DNA of 64,000 bases from Oegoconia quadripuncta (lineage: Eukaryota; Arthropoda; Insecta; Lepidoptera; Autostichidae): positions 23,154,324-23,218,323 of the forward strand of contig OX438741.1 in NCBI GenBank assembly GCA_949316235.1. Direction: 5' to 3'. The notes under the pieces are model-generated. The model saw only the letters and a program-made list of their open reading frames with translations, searched no databases and was not told where the DNA came from. The position numbers and the translations under genes were made by a program. Below are positions 22,746-34,510 of the stretch, one piece after another. Position 1 is the first letter of the stretch. Every line of letters starts with the position of its first letter.

Positions 22746-24295
22746 ACCTACCTGCCTTCCTTTTTCCGGCCTTTCGTATTTATAATTGTCCTGTTTCATT
22801 TTTGTGTAATTAATTGTAAAACGTGCTCTGTAGACTGGATAAGAGGAGGAAAAAAATTAATTTCGTAATGTTTATAAATTATGTTTCAATCGAGGTATAA
22901 AATTTCACGATAATTAAACGGAAACATAGCGTGTCTTTGACAACAGGGAAAATCTTTAGATTCATTGGAGGTTCTGCTATACACTGGATCCATATATGGT
23001 AATTTTTTAAATTTGAGGGGTCCGCTACGCAATGTCGAATGCCAATTCATCAAAGTTCGTTACTCGACAACGATTAATCGAAAGTTTAAGAGCCCGAACG
23101 TTACATCGAAACACGAAAAATCAAAAGTTTATTTCATCGAACATTCAAGTGAATTATTTAAATATCGAACATTTATGACATCGTTACACGAATAAACGGC
23201 TCTGCTACGGCATAAGTTTGGCACGCTCATGGCCTGTAACTACAGATGGTTAATTAAGCAATTCCATTGAATGTCTACCGCGGATCGTAATATACGGCGA
23301 ACATTTACTACATTATAGCACACTCCTTTTCTGTCTATTACAAGTAGAGGCAACTGTGCTATCCAAATTGGAGACCGCTGCGTAGTATCTAATGGAACCT
23401 AATACTGGCTATTACTCTGACAAAATAAAATCGTGAAAATTGATATTAAATTTAGACTCAATTTATCGCCTAAAACTATAATGATTATGCATAATCGTAA
23501 AGTACTAATCCTCACGTTCATTTCGATATACATATAATAATCACAGTAATCTATATTATAGTTATAATTACTCACGACATAAAGCTTGTGGGTTAACAAA
23601 TATTGTTATCTACAGAAAACTTAACGAATGAAAAAAAAATGAAAATGGTCACACTGGTTTTATCCCAAAGAGTTTCAACTACAGATAATAAGAGGAATTG
23701 TTTCAAACCGCATGAAGGTAGCGCACTTTGGTTACCATTGTAACCATGGGCAGTAGACTGTCTTTTTTTGGTTACAGGTATACCCACGGATGGTTGTGTG
23801 GATACATAACGATCCGTCTAGGCAATTATTAAAAAATCTGAACAAAACAGAACACAATAGAATATAAAGTTTATTTTCAAGAACACGGTACAAATTAAAT
23901 GACCTTAGTTGTAAAATACTGTTCGACAGGGCGTGAAAATATTAATACCTATGTACCTAGTTAACTAAAGTAACCTGTCTGCATATCGATAAAGAAATTT
24001 CAACGTTCAAGTTGTGTTATACATTTATATCATTGTTTGGAGAACATTATAGTAGACAACATGAATAGAGATAAACCTATCCCATTCTTCGGAACCTGTC
24101 TATGTAGGATGTATATTGTAATCCAAGTATGTTTGCGTTCCAGCAGATGCAGCTAATAATTAAGCTAAGTTGTCTGAATCGATTCCGTTACGTAGTTAGT
24201 CCGTTTCTAACGATGATAAATCTGCAGGAATATAACCTAGCCGCTTTACGTTGGCTCTTTAGAATATTACCCTATTTTACTTCATGTTGAATCTT
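22746..24295. other. No gene recognised
   Basis: Contains a 76-codon plus-strand frame (22965-23195) rich in K, S and T with no family. Its DNA has repeated TCGAA-like words and is probably repeat-derived. No RNA genes were seen. Confidence 0.4.
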
Positions 24296-24633
24296 GCTTT
24301 TAACTACTTTAAGAGGGTTTATCTCGCATGGTATTCCATACCAACTTTCTAGTCCAAATTTTTCGAAATGAATAAACCTATTCCAATGAAACTTTATACG
24401 CATAAATCACATACATAGATCTAAAAAGTTAGTAAAGAATATTTTCGAAAATTACTAAATTAGAGCGATTTTAAGTTTTCTATAGTAACAGAAAATATGC
24501 AATATATTCTTTTAAATTCGAAATTTTGGAAATGTATTTTATTTAAGTTTATTATATTTATAAATGTATTTTGTACGAGTATATATGTAGATATTTTATA
24601 AATGTATATTATTATAATTGTATGAATTTTAAT

Positions 24634-24940
24634 CGCCTCCGTGGCTCAATGTAAACATCATTGGGTTTACCATTCGGAGGTCGCGGGTTCGATCCCAGCG
24701 GGGTACATGTTTAAGTACTCGGTTTGGTTGGTGGTAGGGCATTTTAAATGTCAACCAGCATCTTATCTAAATCTGCCGCCAAACAACAATGTTTATAGCA
24801 TTGTTGTGTTCCGGTTGTCAGAGATAAGATAGCCAGTCCCCCAAGTTTCCGGGTCAGTACACTTCCACCTTCGACCTCATCTTCACTTAACATCAGGTGT
24901 GATTGAGGTCAAGTACCAACCCGTCGTGCATAAAAAAAAT
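24634..24940 (+). mobile_element. SINE family B, full length
   Basis: CGCCTCCGTGGCTCAATG, B box GCGGGTTCGATCCCAGCGGG, GGTTTGGTTGGTGGTAGGGC, TTGTGTTCCGGTTGTCAGAG, CACTTAACATCAGGTGTGAT and an A-rich end. This is the best plus-strand reference copy in the window. Confidence 0.88.
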
Positions 24941-24979
24941 GTTTTCTACTAAATTTTGGATCTATGTATCCTGCTTATA

Positions 24980-25242
24980 CAGGGTGTAACGGTTAAGTGT
25001 AGTCATATTTTAAGGGCTTGTTCTACCCATCAATACGAACAACTTTTACTATGGGGGCAACTTCGAAATCGCGAAAAAAAAATGAGCTGTTCCATAGAAA
25101 ATTTCAATAACCTCCCGATGCAATGTATGAAACAGCTGATTTTTTTTTCGCGATTTCGAAGTTGCCCCCATAGTAAAAGTTGTTCGTATTGATGGGTAGA
25201 ACAAGCCCTTAAAATATGACTACACTTAACCGTTACACCCTG
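24980..25242. mobile_element. 263-bp MITE, almost a complete palindrome
   Basis: Terminal repeats CAGGGTGTAACGGTTAAGTG extend about 104 bp on each side (24980-25083 and 25139-25242) with no mismatch that I can see. The short centre is partly complementary too (GAGCTGTTCC against GAAACAGCTG). It is flanked by TA on both sides (24978-24979, 25243-25244), as for Tc1/mariner-type MITEs. The pristine arms suggest recent insertion. Confidence 0.92.
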
Positions 25243-25345
25243 TATAGGTATAAAGTTTCATTAGAACCGATCTATTTTTTTTTTTGAAAATTGGACTTCT
25301 ATTTTTGTGTGGAATGACGTGTGGAGTAAACTCTCTTAGGAGTTT

Positions 25346-25906
25346 AAACTGCAAAATGTCGAGACCAATATCATTGCAATAATGATATTGCTGTAACTAC
25401 ACCGAAAGTGTTAAATTTCTTGTATATACTTAAATTTACTCAAAATGGTTAATAACAATGCTCTTTCAAATTATTACGGCCATCATCGTATTATCAATAA
25501 AAATATCGATTAACAAACGCCTCCCAAAAATTGGCGGGTCGAGAAGGTGACTACACTCATTGATTTGAAAGACCTCTAGTTAAAAAAGCTTTCATATATT
25601 AAAAATTGGAGCGCAAAAATTCTTTTTTCTTTTAAAATCTCTACAAAAGCGATGCTGTAAAAAAGCCAAAAAGCTGCATAGGGCGTTGAGAGCCACTTTG
25701 AATAACGTATTCAAAAATCGCCGCTGTGCGAGTTGATATTTTTTTACGAGGGTAGCTCATTCGATGTGGAGAGCTGCGCGCCCTTTTACCGGCAAATGGA
25801 GACCTGTTGCTACGCTGACATGCAACTCACTCAACGTTTATTGAATGATCCACGTATAGTCAGCGGCAGAGAAACGTGACCCTCTATTCACATATGACTA
25901 TAGGTA
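25346..25906. other. No gene recognised
   Basis: AT-rich, then a mixed stretch (25690-25860) without recognisable features. A small hairpin, CAATATCATT-GCAAT-AATGATATTG, lies near 25368-25392. Confidence 0.4.
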
Positions 25907-25990
25907 CTAGCTTTCGGCTCGCGGCGCGGCTTCGCCGCGTTGATAAACGTTATCACGGAAATTTGTTTCACGTCCACCAAAACGTGACAC
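25907..25990 (-). mobile_element. Helitron 3' end, minus strand
   Basis: The plus strand reads ACTAGCTTTCGGCTCGCGGC then GCGGCTTCGCCGCGTTGAT. Its complement is a GC hairpin followed by CTAGT, the Helitron 3' terminus. The inner limit is uncertain. Confidence 0.6.
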
Positions 25991-26161
25991 CCAGAAAGCT
26001 CACTTAAAATATTGAATAACTCTTGAACAACAGTGGCACAATTTTTTCCTTATTTTTAGTAACAAATAAAAATATTGTGGTATTGTATATTATAGAGTTT
26101 TTAATTACTTTTACTATTTGTGATAGCATTCACCGCTCCTGCATTTCATTATAATTTTAAG

Positions 26162-26307
26162 TTGTCATTATGAGAAATTGTCATTTCGAGAAGTTGTCAT
26201 CCCGAGCAATTGCCATTTCGCGAAGTTGGCATTTGAAGAATTTGGCATTATGAGAAGTTGGCTATTTGCGAGCGGTTGGCATTTCGTGAAGTTGACATTC
26301 CGAGCTG
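26162..26307 (+). repeat. 16-bp minisatellite, nine units
   Basis: Units such as TTGTCATTTCGAGAAG and TTGGCATTTCGTGAAG repeat every 16 bp, with one 18-bp unit. The period is not a multiple of three, so the overlapping minus-strand frame is not evidence of a protein repeat. Confidence 0.9.
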
Positions 26308-26474
26308 AAAGGCAAACAAGGCACACTTGCTGGTGTTCATAGCTCAGACGGGTGCTTATCCAGCTGAGTAGCGTATGAATTCTATTTGGAGTATGAAATA
26401 TGAGAATATCTTGCACTGATAGCTGAAAATAAATGAAATAACGTAAATAAGACTAAGAAAACTATTCATCCATA

Positions 26475-26735
26475 TTTTCCGTGGTCTTCCTCTTCCTTTC
26501 CAACCATCAACATCCATAGGTATTAATTACTCTTTTAGTAACATGCGTTTCATCCCTCCTTATCACATGTCCATACCCAGCGAAACGGTTTCCTTTAAAC
26601 TTTTTAAACTCCCTCTTACATACTCATTCCTTATTTTATCCATCCTCGTCACTCCACTCATCCATCTCGATATTCTCATTTCTACTGTATGCAATTTTCT
26701 TTCATCCGTCTTCTTCATGGCCCAACACGTGTGTT
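26475..26735 (-). pseudogene. Non-LTR retrotransposon ORF2, C-terminal remnant
   Basis: Reading the minus strand gives the conserved post-RT words SRWMSGVTRMDKIRNEYVRG, then in another frame YGHVIRRDETHVTKRV, then in a third frame GWKGRGRPRKIW. This order is typical of the region after the reverse-transcriptase domain of RTE- or L1-like insect LINEs. The frame changes show at least two indels, and the RT catalytic core is missing. It is flanked on the low-coordinate side by unassigned sequence and on the other by a TC dinucleotide run and a small Helitron. Confidence 0.75.
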
Positions 26736-26783
26736 TGAAGTGTATTCACTCTTTTCTGTATGACAACATATTACTTCATTCAC

Positions 26784-26803
26784 TCTCTCTCTCTCTCTCA
26801 TCA
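26784..26803. repeat. (TC)n microsatellite
   Basis: An uninterrupted run of CT/TC dinucleotides. Confidence 0.9.
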
Positions 26804-26814
26804 TCACTAATCAT

Positions 26815-27017
26815 CACTAGTCACTAGTAATATAAATAGTGTAAAACAAATTCGCTGTCTGCCTCCGTCTGTTTTTCCACTTCGTCTGAACCACGCAATG
26901 GATTTTACAGTTTTCAGTATTATTTAGAGATTTTTTTCCTGGAAGTAGATATGTATACATGCATATTATATTATTGAAAAGTAATTGCATCCGTGCGAGG
27001 CTGGGTCGGGTTGCTAG
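26815..27017 (+). mobile_element. Small non-autonomous Helitron
   Basis: Starts near TAATATAAATAGTGTAAAAC with a TCTGCCTCCGTCTGTTTTTC block and ACCACGCAATGGATTTTAC. It ends GTGCGAGGCTGGGTCGGGTT, GCTAG and T. The end differs from the Helitrons at 9785 and 53762, so it is a second subfamily. Confidence 0.65.
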
Positions 27018-28639
27018 TATATTATAAATCTGTGCTCGTAGGTACCTACTATACAAGCGTCGTACTGTATACAACAACAATTACTACAAAGTTACCTACA
27101 ATTACAGGCTTAAGCGTGAGCGACCCATAAAATATTCCTACATCATGAATTCCTTCCTTTTGAAGCTGTATTGTTTGAGAAGCTTTGTTTCCCTTCGCTT
27201 TATCCAGACAATATAAGGCGTCATCAAATATTAAACGTGTGTAAGGGAAATTGAACTACCTACATACTTAGTATAGATACGACACAATTTTCTGTGAAAC
27301 GGTAAATTATTATTTGACAGAGTCATTATTATTATTCGTCTGTTGTTATTTGTAGAATTTCCAGGGAAATATTCCAGCTATACCTTTATTTTCTTAGATG
27401 TTGATCCAAGATTATATACGTTTCTGGCTTCATTACCGAATGACACTTTTACCGAAAAGAAAACTAGCAATGAATATCGTCTGTGATCATATGGTATTAG
27501 GATGTAATATGTCGCTTAAGTATTATTATTCTATAGTAGGTAGGTACTTATTACTAATAATTATTAAGTACTTGTCCCGTATGCCATCAGCATGTGAGAA
27601 GTAGAAACAACCCGGATCTTCCTGTGGGTGTCGTTAAAGGCGGCTAAGGGACTTTTACGTGTCACGTGTCACGTGTGGATTTCTATATTTCGAATGTGAA
27701 GCGTGGACGTTGTTTCAAGCAAACTTCTATTATTTAGCACACTCAAATGATTAAGTATTTCTTTGCCTATATTTTTATTTCTTAAGGTAAAATATGTAGA
27801 CAAAGGGCCATTCTTCCTCTTAAAACCCAGTCAATATAAAGCAACTCCATTTCTTGTATATACTAAGTAATCGTGTCAACCGATGACTGCACGTGGACGT
27901 AGGGACGGCTTCATTTTGCGACGGACAACAGTCTCTCTCCCTCAATAGACCTGTTTTGCATATGGGAGAACTTAATCAAATCACCGCACGCTGCTAGGCA
28001 GGCGGGATGGTGATTGTACATATTTGGAAGCTTCAGGCTTTCTACACATTAATGGTCTGTGATGTCATGCCCACGATGAATCACTGTAGTCCAGAATACA
28101 CTTTTAATTTTCTATAATCTTAAAGGCGGTTCTTATTTGCACATGGATAGAGTACCTGTCGGTGATAGAATAAAAACGTTTTCTAACACATCGTTTTAGA
28201 TGGAGACCAGGTATTTAGTAATAAAACATAGACTGTTAGATTAAAATTAGATACCACTGTGAATTTCATTACGTCGAAGAACATATTTAGAACTTTTGTA
28301 GCTATTTTCAAGAAAAATCGATCATTAATCGTCGTGGGCAAATATCACGACTAATAAACTATTTTTAGAAAATATAAAGTAGCCTTTGATATTTTTTTTA
28401 GAAAATTGTTTTAGGGGATCTTAGCATCTCTTACAACACAATAAAGTTCACAGTGGTAACTTTAATTTAATATTGTAGGTTTTATAACTAAATACCTATA
28501 CCGTAACTAAAGCAAGCAACAGAATGATTAGAAAACATTTTTATTCTATGACTGATGGGTACTCTATAATTCTACAAAATATCAGGAACTTGTAGATTAT
28601 AGGAAGTTATACCATAATAATTACGTAATTTTACTGGAT
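27018..28639. other. Mostly unannotated; family C scrap at 27605-27655 (-)
   Basis: GGGTGTCGTTAAAGGCGGCT and AAGGGAC are the complement of the family C 3' core. Just after it, CACGTGTCACGTGT (27660s) contains two CACGTG E-boxes at 7-bp spacing. The remainder is AT-rich with no recognisable feature. Confidence 0.4.
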
Positions 28640-28695
28640 TAAAGCGCCTTTTACGACATCCACAAGGAGAGTTAGGTATTTAGTACCATTTCATT
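28640..28695 (+). repeat. Family C, 3' scrap
   Basis: GCGCCTTTTACGACATCCAC with flanks. Only the end of the family core remains. Confidence 0.5.
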
Positions 28696-28849
28696 TGTTT
28701 GCCAGAAGACTAGATGTGATTGAAACGACAAGGTTTTATCGTTCGATAAACTATGCTATACGTGACTGTACAATGAACACTATAGACACCTAAGTGCTAT
28801 GCCCGTCACACGAGCAAAACGTCGACTAGTAAACCCAATAAGGGGGTCT

Positions 28850-29015
28850 GATTGAAAACCAGCTCTGAGCAGCAGCTAGTCTCTGTCAGCATTATGCTGA
28901 ACCAGATCCTTTTGTCACAAAGGTGGTATTGTCCTATGTATTTTTACTAATCTAAGTACCTAATGTTAAGTATATTGCGCAAATAATGTGACAATAAACG
29001 ATTTCTTTCTTTCTT
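28850..29015 (+). mobile_element. LINE 3' end with TTTC tail
   Basis: GTGACAATAAACGATTTC followed by TTTC units is a retroelement 3' end with a polyadenylation-like AATAAA. Upstream words GAACCAGATCCTTTTGTCAC and CAAAGGTGGTATTGTCCTAT belong to the 3' UTR. It is truncated at the 5' side. Confidence 0.65.
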
Positions 29016-29394
29016 TCTATGCATGCATACATGTGGCGAAAAATCCATTTCTAAAACACTGAAATTTTTTAAACAAAAATGACATTGTTATGCGATATGG
29101 AAAAATTCTTGAGAGTTTATTCGAAATATGCAAGTACCTACTTTTCTTGTTAAGTTGTGAAAGTCTTCCAAAGGAAAACCTTATTAGAGGGATATGACGT
29201 TACATTTTCTTTTCAAGTTGTAGTATTTTGTAAGTTTGCAAGATTATTAATAAACTCAGATTAAAGGATTTTGTTATCAACATCTGTAGTTAGCATACGG
29301 CCCTACAGGTCATGGAGAGGCAGGTGCCGTCTGGGGTAATGTTAAATGCAATAATCTCAACTATACTTTTTGAATTTAAAGTGACTATTACTAA

Positions 29395-29650
29395 AATAAT
29401 CCGACCACATGTGCAACAGCATTGTTCTTTCCGATTGTTAGAAATAAGCAGCCGTACCACATAAAAAATTTTGCGTTCGATCGCAACAATTGGTACCACG
29501 TAAGCGCCCTACAATTAAGGGTAAGGGGATAAACGTCTAATGGATAGACGTATCGAGTTGCTATAATTAGGTAGGTACGACGGAAGATAAACAGTCATCT
29601 CATCTTTACTTATTGTGTGATTGATGTCAAGTGCTACCCCTGCGCATAAA
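29395..29650 (+). mobile_element. SINE family B, highly degenerate
   Basis: CAACAGCATTGTTCTTTCCG and GATTGTTAGAAATAAG, then ATCTTTACTTATTGTGTGA, GATGTCAAGTGCTA and TGCGCATAAAAAA are recognisable in the right order. The head is missing. Confidence 0.55.
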
Positions 29651-30060
29651 AAATACTTATAAATATATTCATTTTACAAAACGTCCGTGTACAATTATTA
29701 TTGCGATAAAAAGGTTGTAATTTTTCGGTATCTACTGAAATATACCTGTCCTATATAAACGAGCGGATTATGATTTTCAACGAAGCGTGAATGGAATCGA
29801 TAGTGAAGGAGGATGGTATGATGTGAATGTGGGTAGGTATCAAAAGGGCTGGACTTGGGGATCTCGCACAGTTCTCGCGTACAGTAAATTTTTAATACAT
29901 ATTTCCAAATAAAAATGAATTGTTTTTCTTTTTTCACAATGTCATTTATGTGTACAAAATGAAAAAAGTGTTTTTGAGAGGAACATCTTGTATATTAAAA
30001 ATACTTAAAAAAAAACAATTTTTTAAAGTATACTCCAAAATGAGACCCTGATCATCACAT

Positions 30061-30337
30061 ATAATAATAATAATAATAAATATCTTTGCACATACACACA
30101 GCGCCATCTAGTTCCACACTAAGCAACTAGGCTTGTATTATGGATACCAGATGGTTGATAAACTACACAAATACATTTTTTTTTGTAAATAAATACATAT
30201 ATCAATGAAAAACATCCATAACTCGGGAACACATTTCTGTATTTATCATACAAACATATGTCCCTAGCGGGATTCGAACCCGCGACTTGTTGGTATAGCA
30301 GCAGAGTTTCTAACCACTACACCAAACAGGTCGTCAT
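30061..30337 (-). mobile_element. SINE family A, subtype 2, full length
   Basis: Begins (3' side) with ATAATAA units, then CACAGCGCCATCTAGTTCC, CATAACTCGGGAACACA, GCGGGATTCGAACCCGCGAC (B box) and ACACCAAACAGGTCGTC (head). It is the mirror-orientation match of the copy at 10762. Confidence 0.88.
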
Positions 30338-30474
30338 TAGTCAGTCATTACACATATTATACTAGTACTCACAACGGCAAGTAACATAAACCCTAACTGG
30401 ACAGTTTCAATATATGCCGTTGCTGAATTCCCTTGCTAACCCTACGGTGCTATGTACAATGTACTACCAGACTA

Positions 30475-30560
30475 CTTGTCAACATAAATCAAACCAGCCC
30501 AAAATCAATGGGGTTGCATGGTCATCTTCCGGCTCCATCATCAGACCAGCTTAAATATAA
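30475..30560 (+). repeat. Interspersed repeat family G, fragment
   Basis: CATGGTCATCTTCCGGCTCC and ATCATCAGACCAGCT match part of 34986-35290. SINE family A follows directly. Confidence 0.5.
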
Positions 30561-30568
30561 ATGAATAA

Positions 30569-30736
30569 ATAATATTTCGGACACTACTTACACCCATCAT
30601 CTAAGTCCCAAACTAAGCAAAGTACTATGAAAAGTACGTAGTTAACTGATAAACAAACACAAATATTTGTATAAACAGCCATGACTCGGGAATAAATGTT
30701 CGTATTCATCACACAAATATCTACCCCTCGCGGGTT
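30569..30736 (-). mobile_element. SINE family A, head missing
   Basis: AATATTTCGGACACTACTTA, AAGTCCCAAACTAAGCAAAG and CCATGACTCGGGAATAAATG up to CTACCCCTCGCGGG, where it stops in the middle of the B-box region and passes into family B. Confidence 0.8.
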
Positions 30737-31011
30737 CGTTAACCAGCGGGGTACGTGTTTAGTACCTACTCGTTTGGTTGGTGGTAGGGCATTTTAAAAA
30801 TGTCCGCCTGGCTAGCTACTACCATCTCATCTAAGTCTGCCGCCAAACAGCAATGTTATAGCATTGTTATGGTCCGGTTGTCAGAGATAAGATGGCTAGT
30901 CCGTCAAATAAGATGGGGTGTCGCTTACGTGTACGCTTCCACCTTCAGCCTCATCTTCATTTAACATCATGTGTGATTGAGGTCAAGTGCTAACCGGTTG
31001 TGCATAAAAAA
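30731..31011 (+). mobile_element. SINE family B, joined to SINE A at a shared GCGGG
   Basis: From GCGGGTTCG the sequence continues as family B: CAGCGGGGTACGTG, GTTTGGTTGGTGGTAGGGC, TCTGCCGCCAAACAGCAATG, TCATTTAACATCATGTGTGA and an A-rich end. The part before the B box is absent. The junction lies in bases common to both families. Confidence 0.82.
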
Positions 31012-33774
31012 CGTCTAGTGACCTCATCTACGAGTAGTTCACCTATGTGATTCGTCAGGGATAACTGTGAGCTTTGTCCCTAAATCTTCATGTGGAGGCG
31101 ATTCGTTTGCTACTCTGCAGGTCGCTTTAGCTGCATTAAGATATCTAAATACGTCACTGCTTAGGGACGGGCTGGCCCCCGAATCTAGTTAGTAGACCTG
31201 TTGCTTGCGGCAATCATCTTCCTTCGCTTCACATGTCTTTATCTCTCCACTTACCTGCGGAGATTTGAAAATGATCTGTGTGTGTGTAGATACACTTTAT
31301 GTGGCTGAGTGGCTGCAACGCAGGTGGCTTTGAGTTCGATGCCTGAAAAGGTTAGTTTACTCGTAGGACACTAATTTTTAAAATAGTAATATATACAGTC
31401 AGAAAACTTCTAGAACCCTAACGTGGTGGCTAGTGGTAGATGATGAAGTAAGCCCAACCATCCCGACAAGATTGTCGGGACAATCAGATGAAGTTAAGGA
31501 GACGGTAGGTCCGAAAAAAGATTTCAATATTACCTCCATACGTATACTCTCGTAGGTACAATCGCGTTCAAAATTGCAGTCGTAGTCCAAGCTCAAATGA
31601 TTAAGTTTTTTTTGAGCACCTGTGTATTTCTAAAGAAAAATACCTTTAATTCTATATGTCACAGATAGCGATAAATTAGCGATAGAATTCATTATTCGAA
31701 CGGTCAACTGGCTATCACAGTACGCGGTTAATGAGAAGTGAACCTGGTGGCGCTGGTATCGCCGGAAACGGAGCGGTCACGACGTTAACGGTAATATAAG
31801 GTCTGCACATCGAAAATGACAGACACTTTTACTACGAGCCTTCAAAGGAGTCGGAGCTCCACTGAACACATCTACGACTGTGAGTGATTCTGATTATCTA
31901 CTATCACAGACGCTTGGAAGAATCCGGTGAGTCGTTATCTAATAAGAAGTTGAATCATGGGATTTGAGCAAGGAGGAATTGAAGACCAGGTCCGGTTGAA
32001 TTCCACAGACTGCACGCGGGGGCCAAGTTGTATGGCATGAGGGGCGTGCAAATGTTGTCTATTCAACAGAAAGCATCTCAGGTTTCATGGTCATAATCGA
32101 ATGTGAATACGTTGTCGATTTCCTATAGTAGCTTGCAATAGTATCGCCTTTGCCCGAGCCACCCCTTACCACGCGACTGGCACCGTCCCGGTCGCTAGCA
32201 ACGCCAACCACCCCCGCACCACCCATCTCCGACATATACAAGAATGGTACTTGATACTTATTTTAAATATAAAGATTTTTTGAACGCGACTGTACGTATA
32301 GGTAGTTATGTTTTACCTGCACGTATCACTCACTACCCCAAATTATAAAATAACATTGATTACCCTAACATAACTTTGCACATATCTGTCTCGGTTTTAA
32401 CTCATAAAATATTATGAAATGTGTCAGCAAGTTGAAGTATTCTGTGGTTATAACATCATGGACAAAGGACATACTTTAAACATCTTTATCTTCATTTTAA
32501 CAGAGGTGGGGGGATTTTTGATCTTTCACCGGTTGAATTCACACACGGTCAGAAAGGTGAATCTGTAATTTCGGCACGCGCATACAAAAGGGAAAAACTC
32601 AAAAATCTGTACGGCGATTGGTTCAATTTTCTACTTGTAGTCGCTTCCAGCCGCCCGAAGCAGATCGTCGCTCCTTTAGTACTGGGGGGCGCCCCATTCC
32701 ACGTTTGCTTAGTCGCGGTCTCCTATCGACCCCTAGTGCATATTTAATTAGTCTCATAATAATTAAATGGATAACATTGATTACTTTAAGCTATTCTATT
32801 GATAGGGCACTTTAGATGTACGAGTAGATATAATATCGTATGTCTGAAACTAAACTGAAACGAAAGTCTGAGGCATAAGATATCTGCCAATCGGCATTTG
32901 ATCTGCCGGGACTACGTAGTTACTATCGTCATCAGCTTGGATCTTCCCCAGTCTCCTCCGCATTCTGTAATAGGCTGTTAGTAATATATACTTAGTATTC
33001 TACTGTTGATGTGATGTGAAGTTGTACTAACAAGAAAACTTATAAGCAGCGCTGATGTCACACAGAATTTTGGGGGTCTTTCATCATCATTCTTGTCTCT
33101 AGTTTACTGCTGAGTAGACTTGTCAAATTTTCGTAAGTCTGTCTGTTAGTAGGTGCTGAGGATTGTGGCTCCTCGATGGTAACACCTTCCGTTTCGCAAA
33201 GCCATGTCATGGGCGGCGCGCGTTGATTCAATATGTTATTTATCTGATAAATCCAGCAACGAGGGCTGCGACTGGCTAGACCTTTATGCTTTGATTTTTC
33301 CTGCAACAATGAGTTGTTCAATGCTAATAGAGACAATTAATTTAATTTTTCAACAATCTTTCTATCGTCAAGTTTGACATATTAGTGTGCAGCCTGTATA
33401 ATAAATAATACTGCGTATAATATTTATTACCCTTGCTATAAAACAGGAATAAAAAGCTATTATATAAATACATCATTCGTAGAATAGTAAAGAATAGTTC
33501 TACAACATTTACGTATGTACGTACGTAACAAAACGTGTTCAAGATTGCTATCATGCGGTCGGCAGCTTTACCTCGTTGAAGGGTAATATGATACGTTGGT
33601 AAGCGCCAGCTCTACAGTAAGGCGAGTAGCTAAAATAGTTTTATTTATTTGACTTACTTCTGAATTAAAAATTCGGACTCGGACATAAAACGTTCGGGAA
33701 ACTCCTCAAAGTCTTCTCGTCTAAAATACCTCAGTGCTTGAAGACGAAACTCATCAATGTGTGTTATTAGTTAT
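31012..33774. other. No gene recognised over 2.7 kb
   Basis: Mixed composition with a GC-richer patch at 32150-32235. Minus-strand frames at 31399-31596, 32059-32241 and 33058-33336 (92 codons, containing RSPRCWIYQINNILN) have no family I recognise. None has a coherent splice or start context. Unrecognised repeats are possible. Confidence 0.4.
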
Positions 33775-34140
33775 TAGTGATGACTTATGGCAGTTAAACG
33801 TGGTCTCTCACTATGGGACTCATAAGAAAGTTCAAAGTCATGCACCAAGCTATGGACAGGGCGATGCTTGGCTTTTCACTACGTGATCGAATCAAGCATG
33901 AAGAAATTCGTAAGCGAACTAAAGTTCCTGACATAGCCCAGGGGATTAGCAAGTTGAAGTAACAGTGAGCAGGGCCTAGGCAATAGAATTGAATGCCGGT
34001 GGGGCATTAAAGTTTTCTAGTGGAAACCACGCACCGACAAGCGCAGCGTAAGATGTCCACTCACAAGGTGGACAGACGACCTGATAAATAGGGGAGGCCT
34101 ATGTTCAGCAGTGGACGATGAAGAACATATAGTATGGACA
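33775..34140 (+). pseudogene. RTE-type LINE ORF2, C-terminal remnant and 3' end
   Basis: The frame reads MTYGS, then TWSLTMGLIRKFKVMHQAMD, LGFSLRDRIKHEEIRKRTKV and PDIAQGISKLK, the standard post-RT region of RTE-like elements. It is followed in another frame by WKPRTDKRSVRCPLTRWTDD. Stops replace conserved residues (after MTYGS, and at the two tryptophan positions after SKLK), so the copy is dead. The 3' end GGAGGCCTATGTTCAGCAGT follows at about 34095-34115, as expected. The RT catalytic domain is absent through 5' truncation. This copy explains the many isolated 'CCCAGCAGTGG' fragments elsewhere in the window. Confidence 0.85.
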
Positions 34141-34510
34141 AAAAATGACGCTGAAAACTTCCACGTGAATAAAGCGGTTTTCTAAAAAGGCCCCAAGTTA
34201 AAATTCAGCGTTGACACTACAACACAACTGGGTTCCTCTTATCACAGTTTCTTCTGTAAGTTTTTAAGTACTTTATGATGGTGGATATAAGGAATAGTAC
34301 TCATAATGCAGATGTATGTAACGAACGACATACGACGACCATAACATTTTCAGTTGAAGTAGGTCTCGCTGCGTTCTCGTTTCCGTTAGCGCAGCGCATC
34401 CATCTTACACTGGCATTGTTGCGGTCGTTTGGACATTAAAGTGTTTGTGATGTTATTAATCAAATTTAAAAATAGAACATATATTTACATGCTTACATAA
34501 AATCACAACT

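Larger units (their letters stand above)
24296..25345. repeat. Two inverted copies of an older repeat, with later insertions
   Basis: 24296-24450 on the plus strand matches the reverse complement of 24941-24979 plus 25245-25345. Shared words are AATGAAACTTTATACG/C, ACATAGATCTAAAA and TTAGTA. Identity is roughly three-quarters by eye. SINE B (24634-24940) lies between the copies, and a MITE (24980-25242) interrupts the right copy. Confidence 0.65.

Noticed and set aside
22965..23195. 76-codon frame MEVLLYTGSIYGNF...
   Set aside because: No known domain, and the DNA has short repeated TCGAA words, so more likely old repeat sequence.
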